Of a DNA stretch of 64,000 bases, positions 17,966 through 25,802 are shown one piece after another. This DNA comes from Coprococcus aceti (lineage in GTDB: Bacteria > Bacillota > Clostridia > Lachnospirales > Lachnospiraceae). The position numbers and the translations under genes were made by a program. Location of the stretch: positions 62,001 to 126,000 of the forward strand of contig NZ_JAOQJT010000007.1 in NCBI RefSeq assembly GCF_025567285.1. The letters run 5' to 3'. The notes under the pieces are model-generated. The model was not told the DNA's origin. It saw only the letters and a list, made by a program, of their open reading frames with translations, and did not search any database. Positions within the stretch are counted from its first letter, which is position 1. Every line of letters starts with the position of its first letter.

Positions 17966-19324
17966 ATGCTAAAAGGAATGTCTGTGGCTGCCACAACACT
18001 TGGCTGCAAAGTCAATCAGGCGGAGACTGACAGCATGCTCGACATGCTGAAGGCTGCCGGTGCAAATATAGTGGAATTTGACGAAAAAGCAGATATATAT
18101 ATAGTAAATACCTGTTCTGTGACCAATATTGCGGACAAAAAATCAAGGCAGATGCTTCACAGAGCCAGAAAGATGAATCCTGATGGAATAGTGATAGCCG
18201 CAGGATGCTATGTGCAGTCAGCCAGAGAGATTCTCGAGCAGGATGAAGCTATAGATATAGTAATAAGCAACAATAAGAAGAAAAGTATCACAGAAATAGT
18301 TAATGATTATATTAATGTGAGAAACAATGAAAAAAATGCCCCGGGTAAAGATCATGAAGCCATGGAATACTTCGTGGATATATCCAGAGAGACTGAGTAC
18401 GAGGAGATGGGCGGCCATGTCCCTGTGGGACACACAAGGGCATATGTCAAGATCCAGGACGGCTGCAATCAGTTCTGCTCATACTGCATAATCCCGTATG
18501 TAAGAGGAAGGATAAGAAGCAGAAGCCAGGAGGCGATCCTTGCAGAAGTATCAGAGCTTGCGGAGGCAGGAATAAAAGAAGTTGTGCTTACCGGTATACA
18601 CATATCGTCATATGGCAAAGATAAGAATAATGAGGGAGCACTTATAGAGCTTATAGAGGCTATCTCAAAAATCAAAGGAATCAAGAGAATAAGGCTTGGT
18701 TCACTTGAGCCGGGGATAATAACAGAGGAGTTTGTGGAGAGGATTTCATCCAATTCGAAAGTATGTCCACACTTCCATCTGAGCCTGCAGAGCGGCTGTG
18801 ATTCAGTGCTCAAGAGAATGAACAGAAAGTACACTTGCGAGCAATACTTTGAAAAATGTGACATGCTGAGAAAGGCGTATAAGTCCCCTGCGCTCACCAC
18901 GGATGTGATAGTGGGCTTCCCGGGAGAGACTGAGGAAGAATTTGCAGAGACTGTCAGATATCTGACGGAGCTCAATCTGTATGAGATGCATATATTCAAG
19001 TATTCTCCGAGAAAGGGAACAGTCGCTGCCGCCATGAAAGAGCAGGTTGCCCCTGAGATAAAGAATGAGCGAAGCGATGTGCTGCTTAAGCTTGCCCATG
19101 ACAACAAGACCGCATATGAAGCCCAGTTTGAGGGCTGTGAGCTTGAAGTCCTGGTGGAAGAGGTTGTAAAGAAGGACAATAAGACATATCTCAGAGGACA
19201 TACGGAGAGATACATGGATATACTCATAGATGTGGGCGACATATCCATGCCGGAGAGTTTTGTGAACAGCTTTGTGTATGTGACATATACCCAAAATGGG
19301 GGAAACCTTCCTTTACTTTTGTAG
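17966..19324 (+). CDS. mtaB: tRNA t6A37 methylthiotransferase MtaB
   Basis: Radical SAM enzyme converting t6A37 to ms2t6A37 in tRNA. The product is 452 residues. The UPF0004 domain has the three auxiliary-cluster cysteines in TLGCKVN, NTCSVTN and AAGCYVQ; GCKVN is typical of MtaB/YqeV rather than MiaB. The SAM cluster motif is CNQFCSYC, and a C-terminal TRAM region follows. The start at ATG 17966 is set by AAGGAG ten bases upstream; ATG 17978 is a possible alternative. In B. subtilis the orthologue directly follows rsmE; here three genes intervene. Confidence 0.93.
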   Translation: MLKGMSVAATTLGCKVNQAETDSMLDMLKAAGANIVEFDEKADIYIVNTCSVTNIADKKSRQMLHRARKMNPDGIVIAAGCYVQSAREILEQDEAIDIVISNNKKKSITEIVNDYINVRNNEKNAPGKDHEAMEYFVDISRETEYEEMGGHVPVGHTRAYVKIQDGCNQFCSYCIIPYVRGRIRSRSQEAILAEVSELAEAGIKEVVLTGIHISSYGKDKNNEGALIELIEAISKIKGIKRIRLGSLEPGIITEEFVERISSNSKVCPHFHLSLQSGCDSVLKRMNRKYTCEQYFEKCDMLRKAYKSPALTTDVIVGFPGETEEEFAETVRYLTELNLYEMHIFKYSPRKGTVAAAMKEQVAPEIKNERSDVLLKLAHDNKTAYEAQFEGCELEVLVEEVVKKDNKTYLRGHTERYMDILIDVGDISMPESFVNSFVYVTYTQNGGNLPLLL

Positions 19325-19340
19325 TTTTTTATATTAGAAT
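19312..19340 (+). promoter_or_regulatory. Possible promoter for the ireB-ruvX operon
   Basis: TTTACT at 19312-19317, 17-base spacer, TAGAAT at 19335-19340. The -35 overlaps the end of mtaB. Confidence 0.4.
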
Positions 19341-19390
19341 AGGAATGTTAATTGGCTCATGAGATAATAACAAGATGAGGACGTGATTTG

Positions 19391-19648
19391 ATGAATAACG
19401 AAAGTACACAGAATATTGTTCCAATCAAGGACGCGACAGTGGACGTACGCGAGATAATTGGAGAAGTATACGATGCACTTACCGAGAAAGGATATAATCC
19501 GGTAAGCCAGGTTGTTGGGTACATAATGAGCGGTGACCCGACATATATCACAAGCTACAAGAACGCGCGAAGCCTGATCATGAAGGTGGAGAGAGACGAG
19601 ATCATTGAGGTTTTACTTGAGGACTACATCAAGAATAACCTCGTGTAA
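19391..19648 (+). CDS. ireB: IreB family regulatory phosphoprotein (UPF0297/YrzL)
   Basis: Small dimeric protein; in Enterococcus faecalis IreB is a substrate of the PASTA kinase IreK and affects cephalosporin tolerance. The product is 85 residues from ATG 19391; a TTG directly before it is also in frame. Conserved family segments are VREIIGEVYDALTEKGYNP, VGYIMSGDPTYITSY and IMKVERDEIIEVLLEDYI. It is followed by ruvX and a DUF1292 gene, the usual Firmicute yrzL-yrrK-yrzB order. Confidence 0.92.
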   Translation: MNNESTQNIVPIKDATVDVREIIGEVYDALTEKGYNPVSQVVGYIMSGDPTYITSYKNARSLIMKVERDEIIEVLLEDYIKNNLV

Positions 19649-19662
19649 AGGAAAAGAATAGT

Positions 19663-20112
19663 ATGAGAATATTGGGACTTGACTATGGAACCAAGACGGT
19701 GGGAGTTGCCGTGAGCGATCCGCTCAAGATGACTGCCCAGCCGCTGGAGACGATAGAGAGAAAGTCGGCGAACAAGCTGAGACAGACACTTGCCCGCATA
19801 GAGGCCATACTTGAAGAGTATGGAGCGGCAGGAGAGCGCGACCGCATAGAGCTGATAGTGCTTGGCTACCCGAAGAACATGAACAATTCAGAGGGAGACA
19901 GATGCGAGGCCACCCAGGCATTCAAGGAGGATCTTGAGCGCAGAACAGGACTTGAGGTTGTTCTGTGGGATGAGCGCCTTACCACTGTGGAGGCAGAGCG
20001 GATCCTTATGGACAGCGGAGTGAGAAGAGAGAACAGGAAGACGTACATAGACAAGATGGCGGCTGCGGTCATACTGCAGAACTATCTTGATGCGAAGTGC
20101 AGCAGTCTGTGA
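19663..20112 (+). CDS. ruvX: Putative Holliday junction resolvase RuvX (YqgF/YrrK)
   Basis: RNase H-like nuclease-fold protein implicated in pre-16S rRNA processing and recombination. The product is 149 residues. It begins MRILGLDYGTKTVGVAVSD, with the first catalytic Asp in LDYGTK. It also has LGYPKNMNNSEG, WDERLTTVEAER and the C-terminal DKMAAAVILQNYLD. It follows ireB by 14 bases. Confidence 0.94.
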   Translation: MRILGLDYGTKTVGVAVSDPLKMTAQPLETIERKSANKLRQTLARIEAILEEYGAAGERDRIELIVLGYPKNMNNSEGDRCEATQAFKEDLERRTGLEVVLWDERLTTVEAERILMDSGVRRENRKTYIDKMAAAVILQNYLDAKCSSL

Positions 20113-20171
20113 TAGACACAGACCTTCTGCCTTTGTTTTGTGTACGCCTGAAGAAGTATTAAGAGGTTTAT

Positions 20172-20450
20172 ATGGCAGAGAACAGGAAGACGGACAACAG
20201 TATCATATTTGAAGCAGAAGATGGAACAGAAGTGGAATTCTCGGTTGTGGAGCAGACCACACTTGGCGGCGTGAATTATCTGTTCGTTATAGACAAGGCG
20301 GATGATGAATCATTCCTTATCCTTCGCGAGAACAACGGAGCTGATACGGAAGAGATGGCAGCATACGATATTGTGGAAGATGAAAATGAATTAGAGGCGG
20401 TCATCAGGATATTTGACGAACTGCTTGAGGACGTAAATTTGGAGGTATAA
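20172..20450 (+). CDS. DUF1292 domain protein (YrzB-like)
   Basis: A 92-residue acidic protein of unknown function found beside ireB and ruvX in many Firmicutes. The DUF1292 pattern is visible: FEAEDGTEVEFSVVEQTTL, NYLFVIDKADDESFLILRE and DENELEAVIRIFDELLED. AGAGG precedes the ATG. The next gene starts only six bases after its stop, suggesting cotranscription with RNase J. Confidence 0.88.
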   Translation: MAENRKTDNSIIFEAEDGTEVEFSVVEQTTLGGVNYLFVIDKADDESFLILRENNGADTEEMAAYDIVEDENELEAVIRIFDELLEDVNLEV

Positions 20451-20455
20451 GAAAA

Positions 20456-22120
20456 TTGAATAAGAATAATAAAGAGACAGTGAAGATCATTCCTTTGGGC
20501 GGTCTGGAACAGATTGGAATGAATATCACTGCGATAGAGTATGAGGACTCTATCATAGTCATTGACTGCGGACTGGCATTCCCTGAGGACGACATGTTAG
20601 GAATCGATCTGGTAATTCCTGATGTCACCTATCTCAAGGAAAACGCGGACAAGGTCAGGGGACTCGTGGTTACCCATGGACATGAGGATCACATAGGAGC
20701 CATACCGTACATTGAGAAAGAATTAAACATGCCGATCTATGCGACCAAGCTGACCATGGGTCTTATAGAGAACAAACTGAAGGAACACAACCTTATGAAC
20801 AACACCAGAAGAAAGGTTGTAAAGTATGGTCAGAATATAAATCTTGGGGCATTTAGAGTGGAATTTATCAGAACAAACCACTCCATAGCAGATTCGGCGG
20901 CCCTTGCCATATACACACCGGCCGGACTTATTGTCCACACCGGAGATTTCAAGATAGACTACACACCGGTATTTGGTGGAACCATAGATCTTCAGAGATT
21001 TGCTGAGCTCGGCAAGAAGGGTGTGCTTGCACTCATGGCTGACTCGACAAATGCTGAGAAGGAGGGCTTCACACAGTCAGAGAAGACAGTGGGAAGAACA
21101 TTTGACAACCTGTTCAACGACAACAAGGATCACAGGATCATCATAGCGACATTTGCATCCAACGTTGACAGAGTACAGCAGATCATCAATTCAGCTTACA
21201 AGTATGGCAGAAAGGCTGTCATAGAGGGACGAAGCATGGTGAACATCATCACCACGGCGTCCGAGCTTGGATATATCAACATACCGGATAACACACTCAT
21301 AGATATAAGCGAGATGAAGAACTACCCGGATGAGAAGGTTGTTCTCATCACCACGGGAAGTCAGGGAGAGAACATGGCTGCGCTGTCACGTATAGCTGCA
21401 TCCATACACAATAAAGTAGCCATAAAGCCTGGTGATGTGGTCATTTTCAGCTCACATCCTATACCGGGAAATGAAAAGGCGGTATTCAAGGTTATAAATG
21501 AGCTCGAGGCGAAGGGTGCACACGTTATATTTGAGGATACACATGTATCCGGCCATGCCTGCCGTGAGGAGCTCAAGCTTATATATGCGCTCACAAGACC
21601 GAAATATGCAATACCTGTCCACGGTGAGTACAGACACCTCAAGAGACATGCAGAGCTTGCAGTTGAGATGGGAATCCCTAAGGAGAATGTCAAGATCATG
21701 ACCACAGGCGATGTTCTTGAGATCGGCGAGGAGAAGTTCGACGTTGTCGGCAAGGTTCCTGCACAGGGAGTATTTGTGGATGGACTTGGAGTTGGAGATG
21801 TTGGAAATATTGTCCTCAGAGACAGACAGCTTCTGTCACAGAATGGTCTCATAATCATAGTTGTGACCCTGGACAGATACAGCAACCAGCTTGTTGCAGG
21901 ACCGGATATAGTGTCAAGAGGCTTCGTGTACGTCAGGGAGTCTGAGACACTTATGGAAGACTGCAGGATCACATGTCAGGAGGCTCTCGACAGATGCCTG
22001 AGCCGCGGCGTGACAGACTGGGGTAAGATCAAATCCGTGATAAAGGATGACATGGGAGAGTTCCTCTGGAAGAGGACAAAGAGAAGCCCTATGATCCTTC
22101 CTATAATCACAGAGGTGTAG
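20456..22120 (+). CDS. rnj: Ribonuclease J
   Basis: Metallo-beta-lactamase ribonuclease with 5'-exonuclease and endonuclease activity in mRNA decay and rRNA maturation. The product is 554 residues. The start is TTG at 20456, supported by GGAGGT nine bases upstream and the absence of a nearby ATG. The zinc motif is THGHEDHIGA (H74, H76, D78, H79); the beta-CASP part includes MADSTNAEKEGFTQSE and a HVSGHACREEL segment, followed by the C-terminal domain. B. subtilis has J1 and J2; with one gene here I cannot say which it matches. Confidence 0.96.
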   Translation: MNKNNKETVKIIPLGGLEQIGMNITAIEYEDSIIVIDCGLAFPEDDMLGIDLVIPDVTYLKENADKVRGLVVTHGHEDHIGAIPYIEKELNMPIYATKLTMGLIENKLKEHNLMNNTRRKVVKYGQNINLGAFRVEFIRTNHSIADSAALAIYTPAGLIVHTGDFKIDYTPVFGGTIDLQRFAELGKKGVLALMADSTNAEKEGFTQSEKTVGRTFDNLFNDNKDHRIIIATFASNVDRVQQIINSAYKYGRKAVIEGRSMVNIITTASELGYINIPDNTLIDISEMKNYPDEKVVLITTGSQGENMAALSRIAASIHNKVAIKPGDVVIFSSHPIPGNEKAVFKVINELEAKGAHVIFEDTHVSGHACREELKLIYALTRPKYAIPVHGEYRHLKRHAELAVEMGIPKENVKIMTTGDVLEIGEEKFDVVGKVPAQGVFVDGLGVGDVGNIVLRDRQLLSQNGLIIIVVTLDRYSNQLVAGPDIVSRGFVYVRESETLMEDCRITCQEALDRCLSRGVTDWGKIKSVIKDDMGEFLWKRTKRSPMILPIITEV

Positions 22121-22132
22121 AAGGGTGAGAAA

Positions 22133-22480
22133 ATGACAGATACATTGGAACTTAGCAGACAATTGAATGCGTGCATCAAGGATTCTGATGTCTACAAGAA
22201 TTATCAGTATTGCAAGGATAAACTTAGACAGAAACCAGAAAAACTTCAGCAGCTCATGGAATTTCGTAAGAAAAATTATGAAATACAGAATAACGAAATG
22301 CTTGACAATCCATATGATGAAGTTAATAATCTATTCATGGAATATGACTCCATAGTCCATGATACTATAGTCAATGACTTTATCAGGGCGGAGCAGAAGC
22401 TGGTGAGAATGATGAAGCTTGTATATGAACAGATAGCGGACGATCTTGATTTCGATATCATAGATGAGGACGCCCGGTGA
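22133..22480 (+). CDS. YlbF/YmcA family protein
   Basis: A 115-residue all-helical protein of the YlbF/YmcA family (DUF964). In B. subtilis, YlbF, YmcA and YaaT form a complex that modulates RNase Y-dependent mRNA processing and speeds Spo0A, competence and biofilm development. Visible features are LSRQLNACIKDSDVYKNYQYC, a helix rich in Lys/Gln, and AEQKLVRMMKLVYEQIADDLDF. It lies 12 bases after the RNase J gene, which fits a role in RNA turnover. Which of the two paralogues it matches is not clear. Confidence 0.75.
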   Translation: MTDTLELSRQLNACIKDSDVYKNYQYCKDKLRQKPEKLQQLMEFRKKNYEIQNNEMLDNPYDEVNNLFMEYDSIVHDTIVNDFIRAEQKLVRMMKLVYEQIADDLDFDIIDEDAR

Positions 22481-22525
22481 TTCGCGCTGGCTGAGATGTA
22501 TTTGTGAACAAGGAGAATAACGATT

Positions 22526-22966
22526 ATGGCTTTAGATAGTGCTAGAAGTATGAAGAAGATTCTGAGATTCCTTTTTGGACTATTCATCAATGTATGTATT
22601 TTATTTATATTGGTAAAGGCTTTCTCATACTCGTATGATTTTGCGTATCAGGTGTTTGCCACAAGGGCTGCGGATCCGGGCAGCAACCGTAAGGCAACTA
22701 TACAGATAACTCAGGACGAGCCGCTTCTTGATGTGGCGGATTCCCTTAAGACGGCGGAGGTCATCAAGGACAAATACGCTTTTATACTGAAGGTCAGAAT
22801 AGGCGGATATGCAGATGATATCCAGCCTGGTACATATCAGATAGCACCGAGCGATACAAATCAGGAGATAATAGAGATCATAACGGGAAATGGCAAGAGT
22901 TCCTCGGGGGATAGCAACGGAGACAGCAGTGATGATTCCTCCGGTGAGGACAGTGCCGAGGAATAG
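22526..22966 (+). CDS. MltG-like protein lacking the transglycosylase domain
   Basis: 146 residues. The N-terminal membrane segment (about 12-35) is followed by an extracellular domain resembling the LysM-like part of endolytic transglycosylase MltG: ITQDEPLLDVADSLKTAEVIKDKYAF and the IQPGTYQIAPSDTNQEIIEII segment. The MltG catalytic domain with its active-site Glu is missing; the protein ends in a Ser/Asp/Gly-rich tail. It lies in the place of mltG (yrrL) in the yrzL-yrrO cluster, just before the yrrM-like gene, so it seems a reduced orthologue. It could bind peptidoglycan or a partner but should not cleave glycan. No frameshift is visible; the stop is clean. Confidence 0.72.
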   Translation: MALDSARSMKKILRFLFGLFINVCILFILVKAFSYSYDFAYQVFATRAADPGSNRKATIQITQDEPLLDVADSLKTAEVIKDKYAFILKVRIGGYADDIQPGTYQIAPSDTNQEIIEIITGNGKSSSGDSNGDSSDDSSGEDSAEE

Positions 22967-22981
22967 ACAGAGAGGATAATT

Positions 22982-23623
22982 ATGGTATGTGATGAAAGAC
23001 TTGCGTCATTTATCAATTCCTTCAATACAGACTACGATGAGGTTGTGACCTCGATCAGAAGAGAGGCAGAAGAGAACAGGGTACCTATCATAAGACGAGA
23101 GGCCGGAGAGTTCATCAAGATGTTGATTCTTATGAACAGGCCGAAGAAGATTCTTGAGATAGGTTCAGCCGTTGGCTTTTCTGCCATTTTTATGAGTAGA
23201 TTTCTGGATGATGACGCACATATAACAACTATAGAGAATTATCAGCCGAGAATAGAAGAGGCGAAGAAGAATATAGTCAGAGCCGGGGCTTCAGACAAGA
23301 TCACCCTGCTTGAGGGCGATGCACTGGAGATATTACCGGGTATGACAGAAAACTATGATATGGTGTTCATGGATGCAGCTAAGGGTCAGTATGGCAATTT
23401 TTTCACGGAGGCTATACGGCTGCTAGCTCCGAAGGGGGTATTGCTCTGCGACAACGTGCTTCAGGACGGAGATGTCCTTGAGAGCAGATTTGCAGTTACC
23501 AGAAGAAACAGAACGATACATTCAAGGATGAGAGAATACCTGTACGAGCTCACCCACAATGAACATTTGGAGACGGCCATACTCAATATAGGGGATGGAA
23601 TGAGCCTTAGTATCAGGAAATAA
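22982..23623 (+). CDS. SAM-dependent O-methyltransferase (TrmR/YrrM-like)
   Basis: The product is 213 residues of the class I O-methyltransferase family. ILEIGSAVGFSAIFMS is the SAM-binding motif; metal/substrate-loop motifs are MVFMDAAKGQYGNFF and LLCDNVLQDGDVL. In B. subtilis the neighbour-equivalent YrrM (TrmR) methylates 5-hydroxyuridine at tRNA position 34. The next gene is the U32 peptidase family member, which in B. subtilis forms the hydroxyl group, so both probably act on the tRNA wobble base. Substrate is inferred from synteny. Confidence 0.85.
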   Translation: MVCDERLASFINSFNTDYDEVVTSIRREAEENRVPIIRREAGEFIKMLILMNRPKKILEIGSAVGFSAIFMSRFLDDDAHITTIENYQPRIEEAKKNIVRAGASDKITLLEGDALEILPGMTENYDMVFMDAAKGQYGNFFTEAIRLLAPKGVLLCDNVLQDGDVLESRFAVTRRNRTIHSRMREYLYELTHNEHLETAILNIGDGMSLSIRK

Positions 23624-23648
23624 ACGAAAAATGGTTGGAGGAAACGAT

Positions 23649-24878
23649 ATGAGAGATAAGAAACCAGAGCTTCTTGTCCCGGCGGGCGGACTGGACACGC
23701 TCAAGGTGGCCGTGGACTATGGAGCTGACGCAGTGTATATAGGCGGACAGGCATTTGGCCTCAGAGCGAAAGCAGACAACTTTTCCATAGAAGAGATGAA
23801 ACAGGGCGTGGAATATGCCCATGCACATAATGCTAAGGTGTATGTGACAGCCAATATATTTGCACACAACTATGATCTGGATGGAATAAGAGCTTATTTT
23901 GGCGAGCTGAAAGATACAGGTGTGGACGCTGTTCTTGTATCCGATCCGGGTGTGTTTACCATAGCTCGGGAGACTATGCCGGATATGGAATTACACATAA
24001 GCACACAGGCTAACAACACGAACTACATGACATACAAGTTCTGGTATGACCACGGCATAAAGCGGGTTGTGTCTGCCAGAGAACTGTCCCTTGCGGAGAT
24101 ATCACAGATAAGAGCAAACATACCGGACGATATGGAGATAGAGTCATTTATCCATGGCGCTATGTGCATATCATATTCAGGAAGATGCCTTCTCAGCAAC
24201 TACTTCACAGGCAGGGATGCGAATCATGGTGCGTGCACCCATCCGTGCAGATGGAAGTATTCCATCGTCGAGGAGACCAGACCGGGAGAGTATATGACTG
24301 TCAACGAGGACGACAGAGGAACATATATATTTAACTCCAAGGATCTGTGCATGATAGAGTACATCCCGGAGATGATGGAAGCCGGAATAGACAGCTTCAA
24401 GATAGAGGGACGTATGAAGACGGCTCTGTATGTGGCGACCGTTGCCAGAACCTACAGAAAAGCCATAGATGATTATATGGAGTCAGAAGAGAAGTACAGA
24501 GCAAACATGGAATACTACAAGAGAGAGATAGCCAAATGCACATACAGGCAGTTCACAACGGGATTTTATTTCGGGAAGACAGACTCAGAATCACAGATAT
24601 ATGATAGCAACACATATGTAAAAAACTATACGTATATTGGAACTGTGAGAGAGGTTACCCCGGATGGCTGTGTATGCTTTGAGCAGAAGAATAAGTTCCT
24701 GGTGGGAGAGAAGCTTGAAGCCATGGGCTTTGATGGAACAAATATAGAGTGCGAGGTTCAGGCGATATACGACGAGAAAGAAAACAGCATGGACTCTGCG
24801 CCACATCCAAAGCAGAAATTGAGGGTGAAGCTTGATAAGGAGCTTGAGACCGGTATTATACTGAGAAGAAAAGAGTGA
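23649..24878 (+). CDS. U32 family peptidase-like protein (TrhP/YrrO-like)
   Basis: The product is 409 residues from ATG 23649, chosen because GGAGGAAA precedes it; an earlier in-frame ATG at 23631 has no such site. U32 family proteins such as TrhP/YrrO are required for prephenate-dependent tRNA 5-hydroxyuridine synthesis. The signature ESFIHGAMCISYSGRC is present, followed by cysteines in ACTHPC that probably ligate an Fe-S cluster, and DSFKIEGRMK. A C-terminal barrel (DUF3656-type or elongation-factor-like) follows. Only one U32 gene is present, where B. subtilis has two (yrrN, yrrO). Confidence 0.88.
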   Translation: MRDKKPELLVPAGGLDTLKVAVDYGADAVYIGGQAFGLRAKADNFSIEEMKQGVEYAHAHNAKVYVTANIFAHNYDLDGIRAYFGELKDTGVDAVLVSDPGVFTIARETMPDMELHISTQANNTNYMTYKFWYDHGIKRVVSARELSLAEISQIRANIPDDMEIESFIHGAMCISYSGRCLLSNYFTGRDANHGACTHPCRWKYSIVEETRPGEYMTVNEDDRGTYIFNSKDLCMIEYIPEMMEAGIDSFKIEGRMKTALYVATVARTYRKAIDDYMESEEKYRANMEYYKREIAKCTYRQFTTGFYFGKTDSESQIYDSNTYVKNYTYIGTVREVTPDGCVCFEQKNKFLVGEKLEAMGFDGTNIECEVQAIYDEKENSMDSAPHPKQKLRVKLDKELETGIILRRKE

Positions 24879-24883
24879 TCATA

Positions 24884-24913
24884 AGGATGTCTGGATGTCA
24901 ATCCAGGCATCCT
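24884..24913. terminator. Hairpin between convergent U32 and sigK genes
   Basis: AGGATGTCTGGAT at 24884-24896 pairs with ATCCAGGCATCCT at 24901-24913 (one G-T wobble), loop GTCA. It overlaps the last codons of sigK. T-runs on both sides are weak, so termination efficiency is uncertain. Confidence 0.5.
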
Positions 24914-25518
24914 CTTAATTTGCCAAGAGCCTTTTTCTCTATGCGCGATACATATGACCTGGAGATTCCGAGCATCCTGGCTACCTCCTTTTGGGTGAGA
25001 GGTGACTGCCCGTCAAGACCGTAGCGCATACATATGATCTCCCTCTCCCTGGATGAGAGGAGCGATGATATGCAGGAGGGAAGCAGGCACAGGTGGTCGT
25101 CCTGTATCATTTTGTCCAGAACGTTGACGTTCTCCGAACCTATGATGTCAAGGATGACGATCTCGTTACCCTCTTTATCAGTGCCGATGGGATCGTAGAT
25201 CGAGACCTCACGCGCCTTCTTCTTCTCGTGGCGGAGAGTCATGAGAAGCTCGTTTTCGATACATTTGGCGGCATAACCTGACAGCTTACAGCCTTTGTCG
25301 GGCTTGTAGCTGTCTATGGCTTTGATGAGACCTATCGTGCCTATGGACAGAAGATCCTCGGGATCCCTCACGGCGGAATTGTACTTTCTGGATATGTGGG
25401 CGACCAGACGGAGATTGTACTCTATCAGAATGCTGCGGGCAGCCTTGTCGCCGGACAGGCACAGCGCAATATATTTTTTCTCTTCTTCGGGAGTTAGTGG
25501 GTTTTTAAACGCTTCCAT
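24898..25518 (-). CDS. sigK: RNA polymerase sporulation sigma factor SigK, no pro-sequence
   Basis: Late mother-cell sigma factor. The 206-residue product starts at ATG 25518, with GGGAGC nine bases upstream. It opens MEAFKNPLTPEEEKKYI, where mature B. subtilis sigma-K begins after removal of a hydrophobic propeptide. Region 2 has NLRLVAHISRKY, DLLSIGTIGLIKAIDSY and KCIENELLMTLR; DPIGTDKEGNEI separates SigK from SigE. Region 4 ends LGISRSYVSRIEKKALGKL. The frame is open upstream for 46 more codons, but these are not hydrophobic and lack a ribosome site. The gene is uninterrupted (no skin element). Control would therefore be transcriptional rather than by SpoIVF processing. Confidence 0.9.
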   Translation of the reverse strand: MEAFKNPLTPEEEKKYIALCLSGDKAARSILIEYNLRLVAHISRKYNSAVRDPEDLLSIGTIGLIKAIDSYKPDKGCKLSGYAAKCIENELLMTLRHEKKKAREVSIYDPIGTDKEGNEIVILDIIGSENVNVLDKMIQDDHLCLLPSCISSLLSSREREIICMRYGLDGQSPLTQKEVARMLGISRSYVSRIEKKALGKLRGCLD

Positions 25519-25703
25519 ATATGAACTGCTCCCGTAAATTGATTGTACCGGCTGTACATTTGCTGGACGGGCTATTTTACAATTAGTACAGTCAGCTTGC
25601 TTATATAATATGTTTATTGTGCAGAAATAGTGCCTATCCACCCTGTAAAAAAGCAAAAATCCGATAAAAGTGCAAAAAAATGTATCTAAATATGTACAAA
25701 ATG

Positions 25704-25732
25704 TTTAAAATGTGAAAATACTGTGATATAAT
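25704..25732 (+). promoter_or_regulatory. Promoter of the pilB-pilT unit
   Basis: TTTAAA at 25704-25709, 17-base spacer and TATAAT at 25727-25732 with TG one base upstream (extended -10). It lies 70 bases before pilB in an AT-rich gap of about 280 bases between divergent sigK and pilB. Confidence 0.7.
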
Positions 25733-25802
25733 ACGCTTTAGGTATTTGGATAATTCTGCCTGTGCGTAGAATTGCGAGAGACGTGAGGAGGGTATTTAGA
25801 GA

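Noticed and set aside
24898..25518. SigE instead of SigK
   Set aside because: The DPIGTDKEGNEI segment is SigK-type, and no spoIIGA-like gene is adjacent.
25519..25656. 46-codon extension of sigK as a pro-sequence
   Set aside because: Not hydrophobic, no ribosome site; does not resemble pro-sigma-K.
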